A stretch of DNA of 64,000 nucleotides from Mesorhizobium sangaii (GCF_014207355.1 NZ_JACHEF010000001.1:186001-250000), one strand, 5' to 3'. Shown: positions 19,188 to 28,922, counted from the stretch's first letter. Made by a program: numbers and translations. The notes: generated from the letters alone by a model not told the origin.

Positions 19188-21449
19188 ATGCCTATCGGAC
19201 GCATCGGACAGGACTTCATCGTCAATTCGACGGCAACAAACAGTCAGTATAGCCCCGCGATCACGGCGCTGGCCGACGGCCGCTTCGTGGCCACCTGGCA
19301 GTCCACTGATGGCGGCGACGGCGCTGGCAGCTGCATCCGCGCCCACATCTATGACGCCGATGGTTCAGCGGCCGGCAGCGACTTCATCGTCAATTCGACA
19401 GCAATGAGCGATCAATCCAACCCCGCGATCACGGCGCTGGCCGATGGTCGCTTCGTGGCCACCTGGCAGTCCGGTGACACCGGCGACGGCGATGGCTATT
19501 GCATCCGCGCCCGCATCTACAACGCCGACGGCTCAGCGGCCGGCAGCGACTTCATCGTCAACTCGACAGCAACCGGCTATCAGTCCAGCCCCGCAATCAC
19601 GGCGCTGGCCGATGGCCGCTTCGTGGCCACCTGGCAGTCCTACGACCCTGGCGACGGGAGCAACAGCTGCATCCGCGCCCACATCTACAACGCAGACGGT
19701 TCAGCGGCCGGCAGCGACTTCATCGTCAATTCGACAGCAACGAGCGATCAGGCTAGCCCTGCGATCACGGCGCTGGCCGATGGCCGCTTCGTGACCACAT
19801 GGGAGTCCCACGAAACCAGCGACGGCGACGGCAATTGCATCCGCGCCCGCGTCTACAACGCCAACGGTTCAGCGGCCGGTAGCGATTTCATCGTCAATTC
19901 GACGACAGTGGGTGATCCGTATAGCCCCGCGATCACGGGGCTGGCCGATGGCCGCTTCGTGACCACCTGGCAGTCCAATGATGGCAGCGACGGCGAAGGG
20001 AGCAGCATCCGCGCCCGCATCTACAACGCCAACGGCTCAGCGGCCAGCAGCGACTTCATCGTCAATTCGACGGCTGCGGGTAATCAGTATAACCCCGCGA
20101 TCACCGTGCTGGCCGATGGCCGCTTCGTGGCCTCCTGGCAGTCCAGTGATACCGGCGACGGCGACGGCAGCTGCATCCGCGCCCACGTCTACAATGCCGA
20201 CGGTTCAGCGGCCGGCAGCGACTTCATCGTCAATTCGACGGCAACTGGCCCTCAGTATAACTCGGCAATCACGGCGCTGGCCGATGGCCGTTTCGTGGTC
20301 ACCTGGGAGTCCAGTGATACCGGCGACGGCAGCGGCAGCTGCATCCGCGCCCAGATCTTCGACCCGACCATCTTCCTCGGCACGGCCGGCAAGGACATCT
20401 GGCAGGGCAGCAATATCTTCGCAGACCACATCAACGGCGGCACCAGCGCCGACACGCTGTCGGGTCTTGGCGGCGACGATACGATCAGCGGCGATGCCGG
20501 CAACGACCTGCTCGACGGGGGCGCCGGCAGCGACAAGCTGTTTGGCGGAGCCCATAACGATACACTCAACGGTGGCGCCGGCGCCGATCTGATGAGCGGC
20601 GGCACCGGCGATGACACCTATTGGGTCGACAATGCCGGTGACAAGGTGATCGAGCTGAATGGCCAGGGCATCGACAACGTGCAGAGCACCATCTCCTTCA
20701 ACCTTTCCGGCCAGGAGATCGAGAACCTGGCGCTGCGGACCGGCGCCTCGATCAACGGCACCGGCAATTCGATCGCCAATGTCATCACCGGCAATTCCGG
20801 GGTCAACATCCTGATCGGCCTTGGCGGCAACGATACGCTGGACGGCAAGGAAGGCGCCGACACCCTGCAAGGCGGCATCGGCAACGACACATACTTCGTC
20901 GACAATGCCGGCGATCATGTCGTCGAGGCGAACGGCCAGGGCACCGACAATGTGCAGGCCTGTGTCAGCTTCAATCTCTCCGGTCAGGAGCTGGAGAACC
21001 TGGCGCTGCGGACCGGCGCCTCGATCAACGGCACCGGCAATTCCATTGCCAATGTTATCACCGGCAATTCGGGTGCGAATGTCATCAACGGCCTGCTCGG
21101 CAACGACACGCTGTCCGGCAGCACCGGGCATGACACCTTCGTCTTCACCACGGCGCTCAACGCTTCGACCAATGTCGACCACATCACCGACTTCTCGGTG
21201 GTCGAGGATTCCATCCAGCTCGACAATGCGATCTTTGCAGCGCTTGGCGGCAATGGCACGCTGACGACCGCGCAGTTCGTCAAGAACACCACCGGGCTTG
21301 CCGGCGATGGCAACGATCACATCATCTACGAGACCGATACTGGCTGGCTCACCTATGACAGCAACGGCAGCGCGGCCGGTGGCTCGACGCATTTCGCCAC
21401 GCTGGCCGCCAACCTCGCACTGACCAACGCCGATTTCGTCGTGGTGTGA
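19188..21449 (+). CDS. RTX3: RTX protein with seven 56-residue N-terminal repeats
   Basis: Protein of 753 residues starting after GAAAGGGA. The first half is seven tandem repeats of about 56 residues (DFIVNST...PAITALADGRFVATWQS...CIRA.IYNADGSAAGS). This type of repeat occurs in large RTX adhesins and probably forms beta-propeller or beta-sandwich blades. Six of the seven repeats carry one cysteine before IRA; the fifth has serine. RTX nonapeptides follow from about residue 395 (GGTSADTLSGLGGDDTISGD), then two YxVDNAGD units and the shared C-terminal export module ending LALTNADFVVV. There is no signal peptide. Export by a type I system is inferred. The tRNA-Val gene lies just downstream on the other strand. 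Confidence 0.9.
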   Translation: MPIGRIGQDFIVNSTATNSQYSPAITALADGRFVATWQSTDGGDGAGSCIRAHIYDADGSAAGSDFIVNSTAMSDQSNPAITALADGRFVATWQSGDTGDGDGYCIRARIYNADGSAAGSDFIVNSTATGYQSSPAITALADGRFVATWQSYDPGDGSNSCIRAHIYNADGSAAGSDFIVNSTATSDQASPAITALADGRFVTTWESHETSDGDGNCIRARVYNANGSAAGSDFIVNSTTVGDPYSPAITGLADGRFVTTWQSNDGSDGEGSSIRARIYNANGSAASSDFIVNSTAAGNQYNPAITVLADGRFVASWQSSDTGDGDGSCIRAHVYNADGSAAGSDFIVNSTATGPQYNSAITALADGRFVVTWESSDTGDGSGSCIRAQIFDPTIFLGTAGKDIWQGSNIFADHINGGTSADTLSGLGGDDTISGDAGNDLLDGGAGSDKLFGGAHNDTLNGGAGADLMSGGTGDDTYWVDNAGDKVIELNGQGIDNVQSTISFNLSGQEIENLALRTGASINGTGNSIANVITGNSGVNILIGLGGNDTLDGKEGADTLQGGIGNDTYFVDNAGDHVVEANGQGTDNVQACVSFNLSGQELENLALRTGASINGTGNSIANVITGNSGANVINGLLGNDTLSGSTGHDTFVFTTALNASTNVDHITDFSVVEDSIQLDNAIFAALGGNGTLTTAQFVKNTTGLAGDGNDHIIYETDTGWLTYDSNGSAAGGSTHFATLAANLALTNADFVVV
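19209..20360 (+). repeat. Seven tandem 168-nt coding repeats in RTX3
   Basis: Direct repeats with a period of 168 nt, each beginning near GACTTCATCGTCAA and containing GCGCTGGCCGA-GG-CGCTTCGTG. The copies differ mostly at synonymous or surface-type positions, and the last copy is truncated and runs into the RTX part. Confidence 0.9.
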
Positions 21450-21550
21450 CGAGACAACGCCACATGGGCCCGCCAGAGCGCCAGCGAGGGCGATGCGGTT
21501 GCCCGTCCCGGGGCAGCGTCGGGGCTGCAGGGCTTTTGACTGAAGAAATC

Positions 21551-21626
<76 letters not shown>

Positions 21627-21773
21627 GCTCCGGGCCGGACCTTTAAGCGGTCGAGGTCGGCTTCGCAAGGCCAAACTGAGCTGGGGATGCCCTGGTTGGA
21701 GGCTGGTTTCGGCAACAAAACGCCGGCTGTCAAAAAACCTTCTCCTGTTTGCTGTTATGCTGTCTTGCTACGC

Positions 21774-21802
21774 TTGACACCCGGTGGCGAACCCCTTATC
21801 CA
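21774..21802 (+). promoter_or_regulatory. Promoter of tRNA-Asp
   Basis: TTGACA at 21774-21779 and TATCCA at 21797-21802 are separated by 17 nt, the best sigma-70-type promoter seen in this area. Transcription would begin about 35 nt before the tRNA-Asp gene. Confidence 0.6.
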
Positions 21803-21844
21803 GCGCCCCAACGACGAACACGGCTGACACGTGCTCGTCAATGC

Positions 21845-21921
21845 GCGGGTGTAGCTCAGTTGGTTAGAGTGCCGGCCTGTCACGCCGGAGGTCGCGGGTT
21901 CGAGCCCCGTCACTCGCGCCA
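21845..21921 (+). tRNA. tRNA-Asp (GTC)
   Basis: A 77-nt cloverleaf. The acceptor stem GCGGGTG pairs with CACTCGC (one G-T pair). The D-arm contains AGCTCAGTTGGTTAGAG, the anticodon loop is CTGTCAC with anticodon GTC, and the T-arm contains GGTTCGAGCC. The CCA end is encoded (21919-21921). Confidence 0.96.
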
Positions 21922-22352
21922 TTTCTCCTAAGGGTATCAAGCCCTTGGCTTCGGAGAAATGTCGACATTGATTGTCAAAAATGCTTTCTCGAAAGAGCAT
22001 CTCGGATCCTTTCCAGTCTGAGTTTTCAAGGCGGCGCCTCGGGTTCCAGGCTGCCTCCTCACGGATGTTGCATGCCTTCACGGGCGGCATCCCTGGTTTC
22101 TTGCTGCCCGTCCCGACGGCGCAGGCTTGGCCGGATATTCGAAATTCCGGCGCAGACGACACCCGATCCAAATTGCGATCAACCGACACGCTTGCACGCA
22201 GCAAGTCTGGCCGCTCCATCGTTCGGAAATTCGCAATGCGCCCGAAAAAAGTCGTCGTGGCGATGCGAAGCTGGTGGCCCAATCAGGACATGCAGCGAAA
22301 ATTGTGAGAGTTAGTCCGATCCGACTCGGTCAAAATAACGGGGACTTTGTTC
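21922..22352. other. Non-coding region after tRNA-Asp
   Basis: An inverted repeat at 21921-21960 pairs ATTTCTCC with GGAGAAAT around an inner AAGGG/CCCTT pair. It may end the tRNA transcript, although no T run follows. The remaining 390 nt before the cupin gene show no convincing gene; its short open frames in several phases are not supported. Confidence 0.45.
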
Positions 22353-22919
22353 ATGAGCGATCATTCCGGGATCCGCCCAAATATTCTCGAATCCACACTT
22401 GCCGCGGCCCAGCGGGATGAACGAACTCTGGACGAGCAGCGGCAGAGCATTGCGCCTTTGGTAGACGGCATGACGTTCTTCGACAGCATCCGGCACAATG
22501 ATGACCGCGGCAGCGTCACGGAGGTTTACGACCCGCGCTGGGGTTGGCATGCCGACCCACTGGTCTTCTCCTACATCTTCACAATTCGCCCCGGCCTGGT
22601 GAAGGGCTGGGGCCTGCACAAGCTGCATGAGGATCGCTATTTCGTGGTCAGCGGTGAGTTGGAACTGGTGCTTTATGACCCTCGCCCCGAATCCAGCACA
22701 TATGGCAAGATTTCGAAGGTTTACCTCTCCGGCAATCGTCCACGCCTGGTCAATATCCCGAAGTTTGTCTGGCATGCCGACCGAAACATCGGAACGTCCG
22801 AAGTGGTGGTCATCAATTTCCCAACGATACAGTACGACCACTCAAATCCCGACAAGTACCGACTGCCCATCGACACCGATCTCATTCCCTATGATTTCGG
22901 CAGCGCGAAGGGATGGTGA
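22353..22919 (+). CDS. RmlC-like cupin (dTDP-sugar 3,5-epimerase-like)
   Basis: Protein of 188 residues with a cupin jelly-roll. It is similar to dTDP-4-dehydrorhamnose 3,5-epimerases: DDRGSVTEVYDPRW (about 50-63), the strand WGLHKLHEDRYFVVSGELEL (about 86-105) with H89 at the place of the RmlC catalytic His, IPKFVWHADRN, and a C-terminal QYDHSNPDKYRLP. The differences from true RmlC (WGLH for RGLH) leave the reaction open: epimerase, isomerase or only sugar binding. The ATG at 22353 follows ACGGGGA. Its stop overlaps the start of the next glycosyltransferase, so the pair is probably translated together for making a surface glycan. Confidence 0.8.
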   Translation: MSDHSGIRPNILESTLAAAQRDERTLDEQRQSIAPLVDGMTFFDSIRHNDDRGSVTEVYDPRWGWHADPLVFSYIFTIRPGLVKGWGLHKLHEDRYFVVSGELELVLYDPRPESSTYGKISKVYLSGNRPRLVNIPKFVWHADRNIGTSEVVVINFPTIQYDHSNPDKYRLPIDTDLIPYDFGSAKGW

Positions 22920-24139
22920 GCAAGCCCCGCTTTTCCATCCTGATGCCGACGCATTCGCGCGTCGACGTCATCGGCTTGGCCATCCAGTCGGTGCTGGATC
23001 AGACCGTCGACGATTTTGAGCTCCTGGTCGTCGGCGACGGCTGCGCGCCTGGCACGGCCGAGGTGGTCGAAGCTTTTCAGGACGCCCGTATCCGCTTCTT
23101 CGATTTGCCCAAGGCGCCGAGCTATGGCTACGCCAACCGCAATATCGCGCTGCGCGAGGCCCGCGGAGACCTGATTGGCTTTGCGGCCGACGACGACCTC
23201 CTGTTTCCGGATCATCTTGAGATCCTCGCGGATGGCCTCAAAGGCGGGGCTGCCATCGCGTATAGTCAGGCGCTGTGGGTTTCCACCGATGGCATTGCGG
23301 CACCCTTCCTGACCAATCTGGAGCTGGCCGACGAGTTCAGGGTGTTCACCGAAGTCGGCAACACGATACCTGCCAGTTGCTTCCTGTATCGGCCTGATTG
23401 CCTGCCGTCGCGCGATGTCTGGCCGGAAGACGTCGCATCGGCCGGGGATTGGCAAGTGTGGCGGCGGATCATGCGCGAGAACCCGCGCAATCCCATCACC
23501 TATTGCCGCGCCCCAACCGTCCTGCATTTCAGCGCCAAATGGAAGAATTCGCGCCACTCCCAGGCGGCGCAACTGGCAGCGTTTCTCGATATCGCGGACG
23601 GAGCAGGCTGGTGGCCTTCAGCCTTGCGCGTCTGGATACCGAACGGCAGCAACGAACAATATGAGTATGCACGGCTGATGCGCGTCGACCCCGCGGCCTG
23701 GAGCGAACAGACGCGCCGTGCCGTCGGCGACCTGGTGGCGCGGCTTGCCTGGGAGGATGTCCAAACGACACGACCGTTGCTTGCAGGCGCCGAGGCCGAG
23801 AAGGCGACGCTGCAGTCTGAAATCTCGAGGCTGCACAATGAGCTGCAGTTGGCTCAGCAAGGCAATGCCGAGCTCCAGAGGGCCGCTTCGGATGCGCTCG
23901 ACAAGGAAGCTGCGTTGCAGCCGGAAATCTCGAGGCTGCGCACCGAGCTCGATCTGGCTCACCAAAGCAACGTCGAGCTACGGAGCGCGGCTTCGGATGC
24001 TATCAACGAGAAGGACAAGATCGAACAAGCGCTGCAAGCATGCCAAATGCAAATTGCGGCTTTGTATCAGTCCACGAGCTGGCGCATCACCAGCCCCTTG
24101 CGCAGGATCTCCACAGGGTTGCGTTCGAAAAAGTCATAG
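22913..24139 (+). CDS. Glycosyltransferase family 2 with C-terminal coiled coil
   Basis: Protein of 408 residues. The N-terminal GT-A domain begins FSILMPTHSRVDVIGLAIQS and has the donor-binding region FELLVVGDGC and the metal-binding ADDDLLFP (a DxD motif). Downstream, residues about 290-375 form a coiled coil built from two similar copies of roughly 34 residues (EISRLHNELQLAQQGNAELQ / EISRLRTELDLAHQSNVELR). The end reads YQSTSWRITSPLRRI, a tail often found on surface-glycan glycosyltransferases. The gene overlaps the cupin gene by 7 nt. The donor and acceptor are unknown; a role in capsule, LPS or glycosylation of nearby surface proteins is possible. Confidence 0.88.
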   Translation: MVSKPRFSILMPTHSRVDVIGLAIQSVLDQTVDDFELLVVGDGCAPGTAEVVEAFQDARIRFFDLPKAPSYGYANRNIALREARGDLIGFAADDDLLFPDHLEILADGLKGGAAIAYSQALWVSTDGIAAPFLTNLELADEFRVFTEVGNTIPASCFLYRPDCLPSRDVWPEDVASAGDWQVWRRIMRENPRNPITYCRAPTVLHFSAKWKNSRHSQAAQLAAFLDIADGAGWWPSALRVWIPNGSNEQYEYARLMRVDPAAWSEQTRRAVGDLVARLAWEDVQTTRPLLAGAEAEKATLQSEISRLHNELQLAQQGNAELQRAASDALDKEAALQPEISRLRTELDLAHQSNVELRSAASDAINEKDKIEQALQACQMQIAALYQSTSWRITSPLRRISTGLRSKKS

Positions 24140-24278
24140 GGCTCAAAGTCTTGAACTCAGCTTGGTCGACGGCGTCGGCGATCCGTCCGCCGGGCTGATC
24201 CTTGCCCCTTGGCCAGCAACGCACCGTTGAAGGCATCGCCCGCCCGCCAAGGCAGCGACAGTGCGTTATCGCCAACCG

Positions 24279-25439
24279 TCATGCGATGTCCAGGGAGACG
24301 GCATCCCGACTAAGCGGCGCGCCAATATCGGAGACAAGCTTGACGAGGTCCGCCTGCCGCGTCGTGTTGGTCTTGGCATAGATGCGGCCAAGGTGGGTCT
24401 TGATCGTGTTCTCACCGACCCCGAGCGACAGGGCACTCTTCTGCGTGGTCAGTCCGCCACCCACGGCCAGCAAAACCCGCACCTCCGCCGGCGTGAGATC
24501 GAACAGCGTCGTCAGCACCGCCTCCGAGGGCGGCGCGGCCGAGGTTGTCGTCGAGATGAAGACGGCGGCGCATGCGGGACGGAAAGTCGCGCGCGCTGTC
24601 CCCTCGGTCAGTGGCAACACATAGGCAACGGCTGGGGGCTGGCTGGCCGCGGATAAGGGCAAGCCGATGCCGCGCGCGCCAAGCGAGCCATCGGCCTGAT
24701 CGGCTCCCGATATTGCTTCCAGCAGGGCGCGACCCGTTATCGGATTTTGTGCCTGGAGGATGCCGTTTCTAGAAAAGATGGGCTGCTGCGTCGAGAGCAT
24801 CGCCTCTGCACGGCCGTTCGCATAAAGGATCGCGCCATCCGCGCTGGTGAGAACGACGGCGGCCGCAAGATTGTCGAGCGCCGCGCGATAGAGACTGGCG
24901 GTCACGCGCGCCTGATCGAGCAGGTCGCCGATCAGCGAAGCGCGGCGCAAATGAGGAGAAAGCAGCGCTATGAAGCGCTGCTCCTCCGCAGTGACGGCAC
25001 CCCTGCTCGCGTGTGTCGTGAAGCCCACGAGGCCGATCCGATCCGAGGTGTGCACGAATTTCGTGATACAGCCCTCGCGCAATCCCTGCGGGCCAGCCCA
25101 GTTGCGGTAGAAAGGTGACTGCTGAAGTTCGGCTTCAGTCATGCTCGACAATGTCGATAGCGGTGTGTCGATGTCGCCCAAGACCACGGCCTTCAGACCT
25201 GGAATGTCCTCGAAGCCGTAGTCCTGCTGCAGGACGCGCATTTGCTCCGAATCCCAGGGCGACTGGGCCGCGAAACGTCCATATTGATCGCCGGGATCAG
25301 CCAGCGCGATGGTTGAATAGGCGGCGTCCACGGCCTCCGTGAGCCGGATCATGACGACGGTCCAGAAGTCCGAATTGAGTGCGCTGTCGTAGATGTCGCC
25401 TATGATCGACGAAAGCAACTCGTTGCTCAGCCTGCCCAT
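24279..25439 (-). CDS. LuxR-type transcriptional regulator
   Basis: Regulator of 386 residues from the ATG at 25439, chosen because GAGGGG lies just upstream; the open frame extends further without such a site. The C-terminus is a LuxR helix-turn-helix (LTPAEVRVLLAVGGGLTTQK followed by ENTIKTHLGRIYAKTNTTRQ). The N-terminal 200 residues contain a PAS-like part (LTSADGAILYANGRAEAML) and look like a ligand-sensing domain, but not like an acyl-homoserine-lactone domain that I can confirm. It is divergent from RTX4 with about 300 nt between them, so RTX4 is a natural candidate target. Confidence 0.88.
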   Translation of the reverse strand: MGRLSNELLSSIIGDIYDSALNSDFWTVVMIRLTEAVDAAYSTIALADPGDQYGRFAAQSPWDSEQMRVLQQDYGFEDIPGLKAVVLGDIDTPLSTLSSMTEAELQQSPFYRNWAGPQGLREGCITKFVHTSDRIGLVGFTTHASRGAVTAEEQRFIALLSPHLRRASLIGDLLDQARVTASLYRAALDNLAAAVVLTSADGAILYANGRAEAMLSTQQPIFSRNGILQAQNPITGRALLEAISGADQADGSLGARGIGLPLSAASQPPAVAYVLPLTEGTARATFRPACAAVFISTTTSAAPPSEAVLTTLFDLTPAEVRVLLAVGGGLTTQKSALSLGVGENTIKTHLGRIYAKTNTTRQADLVKLVSDIGAPLSRDAVSLDIA

Positions 25440-25735
25440 TTGCCCCTCTGCCCAATAGAGCCTCCCTTTTTTGTCAGTCAGGGACACCGCACGCCCCTGC
25501 CTATACCAGCATGGCCCTGAAAAGCTCAACGCAAGCCGAAGGATTTCTGATGCCTCATTCTTTCGGGTGACGACATTGCAACACGCCAGGCCTAGTGGGC
25601 GGCGCAAGGCAGGTTCCAGAGCGCCAATTCAAGTGCTCTAGCCCTGAGTAGCGTCGGATTCCAGGACTGCATCCAGGCGCAAGGACTCAGGAAAACGTCT
25701 GCTTCAATTGAGAATCTGTTTTGACGGGGGTCAGC

Positions 25736-28700
25736 ATGTCGGTTTGGAATAGTCTTGCAGGCGGCGCGTGGTTCACCGCCTCAAATTGGACCGGCGGCGT
25801 ACCCGACGCAATTGGTGCTACAGCCGATTTCAGCAGTCTCGCCGGTGCCAGCCTCACGCATCACATCGACCTGGCGGTTCAAGGTCCATTCACGGTCGGC
25901 ACCTTGAATCTGGCGAGTTCCGCCATCGAGAATTACAGCCTCGAAAACGGCACGCTCATCATGAACAAGGCGGGCGGTGCGCTCATCAGTGTAACGTCGA
26001 CCGGCATTCCACAGGCAAGCGCTCTGGCGTCGTCGCTGACGCTGCAGCTCAATGCGGCAACGTCGATCGGCACAATCGGAGGCAACACGACCCTCGACGT
26101 CCAGGCGCAGATTACCGGAACAGGGCTCCTAACCAAATCCGGCGTCGGCACCCTGAAGCTGTCTGATGCGACCAACAACTGGTCGGGCGGAACGCAGATC
26201 AATCAAGGCATGGTTTCGTTTGGCGCCGCTGCGTTCGGAACGGGAGACATCACGTTCGCCGGCGACAGTGTGTTCCGGTCTACAGGCGCCACGACGCTTG
26301 CCAACGATCTGGTCGAACTCGCCGGCGTTTCAACATCTATCAGGGCACTGACGGGCACGTCACTTTCGTTGACCGGTACCTTCGCGGCGCTCGGCGGCGC
26401 CGGGACCACCGTGCATTTCGGCAGTGCGACGGATAAGGGAACGATTTACTTTGGCTCAAGCAGCATCACCGCCAATGATGCGGGCTCGCTTGCCATTGAC
26501 GGCGGCACGCTGAGAGCGGGCGCGGCGTTCGCGTCCTTCACCAACGGGCTGGCCAACACCAATATCGCGGCCGGAGCGGTTCTCGACGCCAATGGCTTCT
26601 ATCTGGAACTGAACCATCTGACCGGGGCGGGCGTGATCTCCAACAACGGCGCTTCCGATGTTGTCGCAAACGTCTATGAAGCCGGCAGCTCCACCTTCTC
26701 GGGCGTTTTCGCGAATAGCTTGAGCCATATAGGGTTAAACAAGATCGGCACCGGGACCCTGACATTGTCAGGCGCCAATACTTACTCCGGCACGACCACT
26801 GTCGCGATCGGAACATTACGGGCGGGAGCCGACCACGCCTTCAGCGCCACGAGTGTCGTCGACGTAAAAGCTGGCGCGACGCTCAATATCAGCGCTTTCG
26901 ACCAAACCATCGCCGGACTGACCGGCAACGGCGAGGTCCGGGCCGATACTTTTGGATTGGCCACACTGACGACAAGTGTAAGCCTGGGCGGCGTGGAGGA
27001 GTTTGCGGGCGTAATCTCGAACGGCTCGACGGTGTTTGGCGAGCTCAACCTGATAAAAAGCGGCGTGGGAACCCAGGTTCTGTCAGGCCAGAACACCTAC
27101 ACGGGCCAGACCACAATAATTGCGGGAACATTGGCGCTGTCCGGGTCGGGTTCGATTGCCGATTCATCCGGACTGGCGATTTCCGCAGGGGCCAGTTTCG
27201 TGCTCGGCGGGCTGTCGGGAAACAGCGCGTCGGTACAGACATTGGCGAATGCCGGCACCGTCAGCTTCGGCGGAACGACGTTGCATCTGGTCGATCAGTC
27301 AGCCGCCCTGGGAGGCACATATATAGGGTCGGGCTTAACCGATGGTCTTCACATCGACCTCGATGCGACAGTGTTGAATTTCAGCCTTTCGACCGCAACC
27401 TTCACCAACTGGGCAGATTCTACTGACCAAATCGCCATCGTTGGCAATGGCCTTGCCAATACGATTACCGGGTCGTCCCATGCCGATACCATTGGTGGCG
27501 GCGTCGGCAACGACGTGCTGATCGGCGGAGGTGGCGAGGACAATCTGAATGGTGGCGACGGTTCGGATACGGCCTCTTATGCAAATGCCGCCGCGGGCGT
27601 CATTGCGAACCTCTCAAATCACAAGGTCAATACCGGTGACGCCGACGGCGACAGCTATACCCTCATCGAAAACCTGACCGGATCGAGCCATGCGGACCAG
27701 CTCTACGGCAACGATGCCGCCAATATTCTGGACGGCGGCATCGGCGCCGACATCATGAGCGGCGCTCAAGGCAGCGACTCGTACTACGTCGATAATGCGG
27801 GCGATATCGTCAGTGAGAGCACCGCTGGTGCCGACGGCACCGACACCGTCAACGGTTATGTCTCGATCAACCTCGGCGATGGCAACCACTTCACGGGCAA
27901 CATCGAGGACGTCGCACTGCGCAGTGCGGCCTCGATCAACGCCACCGGCAATAGCCTGGCCAACATCATCACCGGCAATTCCGGCAACAACATCATCGAC
28001 GGCAAAGGCGGCGCCGACACGATGAGCGGAGCGCAAGGCGACGATACCTATTATGTCGACAATGCCGGCGATCAGGTCAGTGAAAGCACGGTCGGCGCCA
28101 ACGGCACCGATACCGTCAACGGCTACATCTCGATCAACCTCAGCGACGGCAACCACTTCACGGGCAATATCGAGAACGTCACGCTGCTCGGTGCGACTTC
28201 GATCAACGCCACCGGCAACAGCCTGGCCAACGCGCTGACCGGCAACTCCGGCGTCAACACGCTGACCGGCCTTGGCGGCAACGACACGCTGGATGGCAAG
28301 GAAGGCGCCGACACCATGCAAGGCGGCATCGGCAACGACACCTACTATGTCGACAATGCCGGCGACCATGTCGTCGAGCTCAACGGCCAGGGCACCGACA
28401 ACGTCCAGGCCTTCGTCTCCTTCAATCTCTCCGGCCAGGAGTTGGAGAACCTGGCGCTGCGCAGTGCGGCCTCCATCAACGGCACTGGCAACTCCATTGC
28501 CAATGTCATCACCGGCAATTCGGGCGCCAACGTCATCAACGGCCTTCTGGGCAACGACACGCTGTCCGGCAGCACCGGCAACGACAGTTTCGTCTTCACC
28601 ACGGCGCTCAACGCGTCGACCAATGTCGACCACATCACCGACTTCTCAGTGGTCGAAGACACCATCCACGTCGACAATGCCATCTTCACAGCGCTTGGCG

Positions 28701-28900
28701 GCAACGGTACGCTGACTGCCGACCAGTTCGTCAAGAACACAACCGGCCTTGCCGGCGACGGCAACGACCACATCATCTACGAGACGGATACCGGCTGGCT
28801 CTATTATGACAGCAACGGCAGTGCCGCTGGCGGCTCAACCCATTTCGCCACGCTTGCCGCAAACCTCGCGCTGACAAACGCCGATTTCGTGGTGATTTAG
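25736..28900 (+). CDS. RTX4: autotransporter-like beta-repeat passenger joined to RTX domain
   Basis: Protein of 1054 residues. The first 550 residues are a beta-helix of the kind found in type V autotransporter passengers, with the PATR motif visible at least three times (LTKSGVGTLKLSDATNNWSG; KIGTGTLTLSGANTYSGTTT; KSGVGTQVLSGQNTYTGQTT). There is no autotransporter barrel and no signal peptide. From about residue 580 RTX nonapeptides take over (GSSHADTIGGGVGNDVLIGG), followed by YYVDNAGD units shared at DNA level with RTX1 and RTX3, and the common type I export tail (LALTNADFVVI). The start at 25736 is chosen because the TTG at 25721 is upstream of the first family-like residues. It is probably a surface adhesin (inference). 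Confidence 0.88.
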   Translation: MSVWNSLAGGAWFTASNWTGGVPDAIGATADFSSLAGASLTHHIDLAVQGPFTVGTLNLASSAIENYSLENGTLIMNKAGGALISVTSTGIPQASALASSLTLQLNAATSIGTIGGNTTLDVQAQITGTGLLTKSGVGTLKLSDATNNWSGGTQINQGMVSFGAAAFGTGDITFAGDSVFRSTGATTLANDLVELAGVSTSIRALTGTSLSLTGTFAALGGAGTTVHFGSATDKGTIYFGSSSITANDAGSLAIDGGTLRAGAAFASFTNGLANTNIAAGAVLDANGFYLELNHLTGAGVISNNGASDVVANVYEAGSSTFSGVFANSLSHIGLNKIGTGTLTLSGANTYSGTTTVAIGTLRAGADHAFSATSVVDVKAGATLNISAFDQTIAGLTGNGEVRADTFGLATLTTSVSLGGVEEFAGVISNGSTVFGELNLIKSGVGTQVLSGQNTYTGQTTIIAGTLALSGSGSIADSSGLAISAGASFVLGGLSGNSASVQTLANAGTVSFGGTTLHLVDQSAALGGTYIGSGLTDGLHIDLDATVLNFSLSTATFTNWADSTDQIAIVGNGLANTITGSSHADTIGGGVGNDVLIGGGGEDNLNGGDGSDTASYANAAAGVIANLSNHKVNTGDADGDSYTLIENLTGSSHADQLYGNDAANILDGGIGADIMSGAQGSDSYYVDNAGDIVSESTAGADGTDTVNGYVSINLGDGNHFTGNIEDVALRSAASINATGNSLANIITGNSGNNIIDGKGGADTMSGAQGDDTYYVDNAGDQVSESTVGANGTDTVNGYISINLSDGNHFTGNIENVTLLGATSINATGNSLANALTGNSGVNTLTGLGGNDTLDGKEGADTMQGGIGNDTYYVDNAGDHVVELNGQGTDNVQAFVSFNLSGQELENLALRSAASINGTGNSIANVITGNSGANVINGLLGNDTLSGSTGNDSFVFTTALNASTNVDHITDFSVVEDTIHVDNAIFTALGGNGTLTADQFVKNTTGLAGDGNDHIIYETDTGWLYYDSNGSAAGGSTHFATLAANLALTNADFVVI

Positions 28901-28922
28901 CCCAGATAGATTCTACCGCTCG

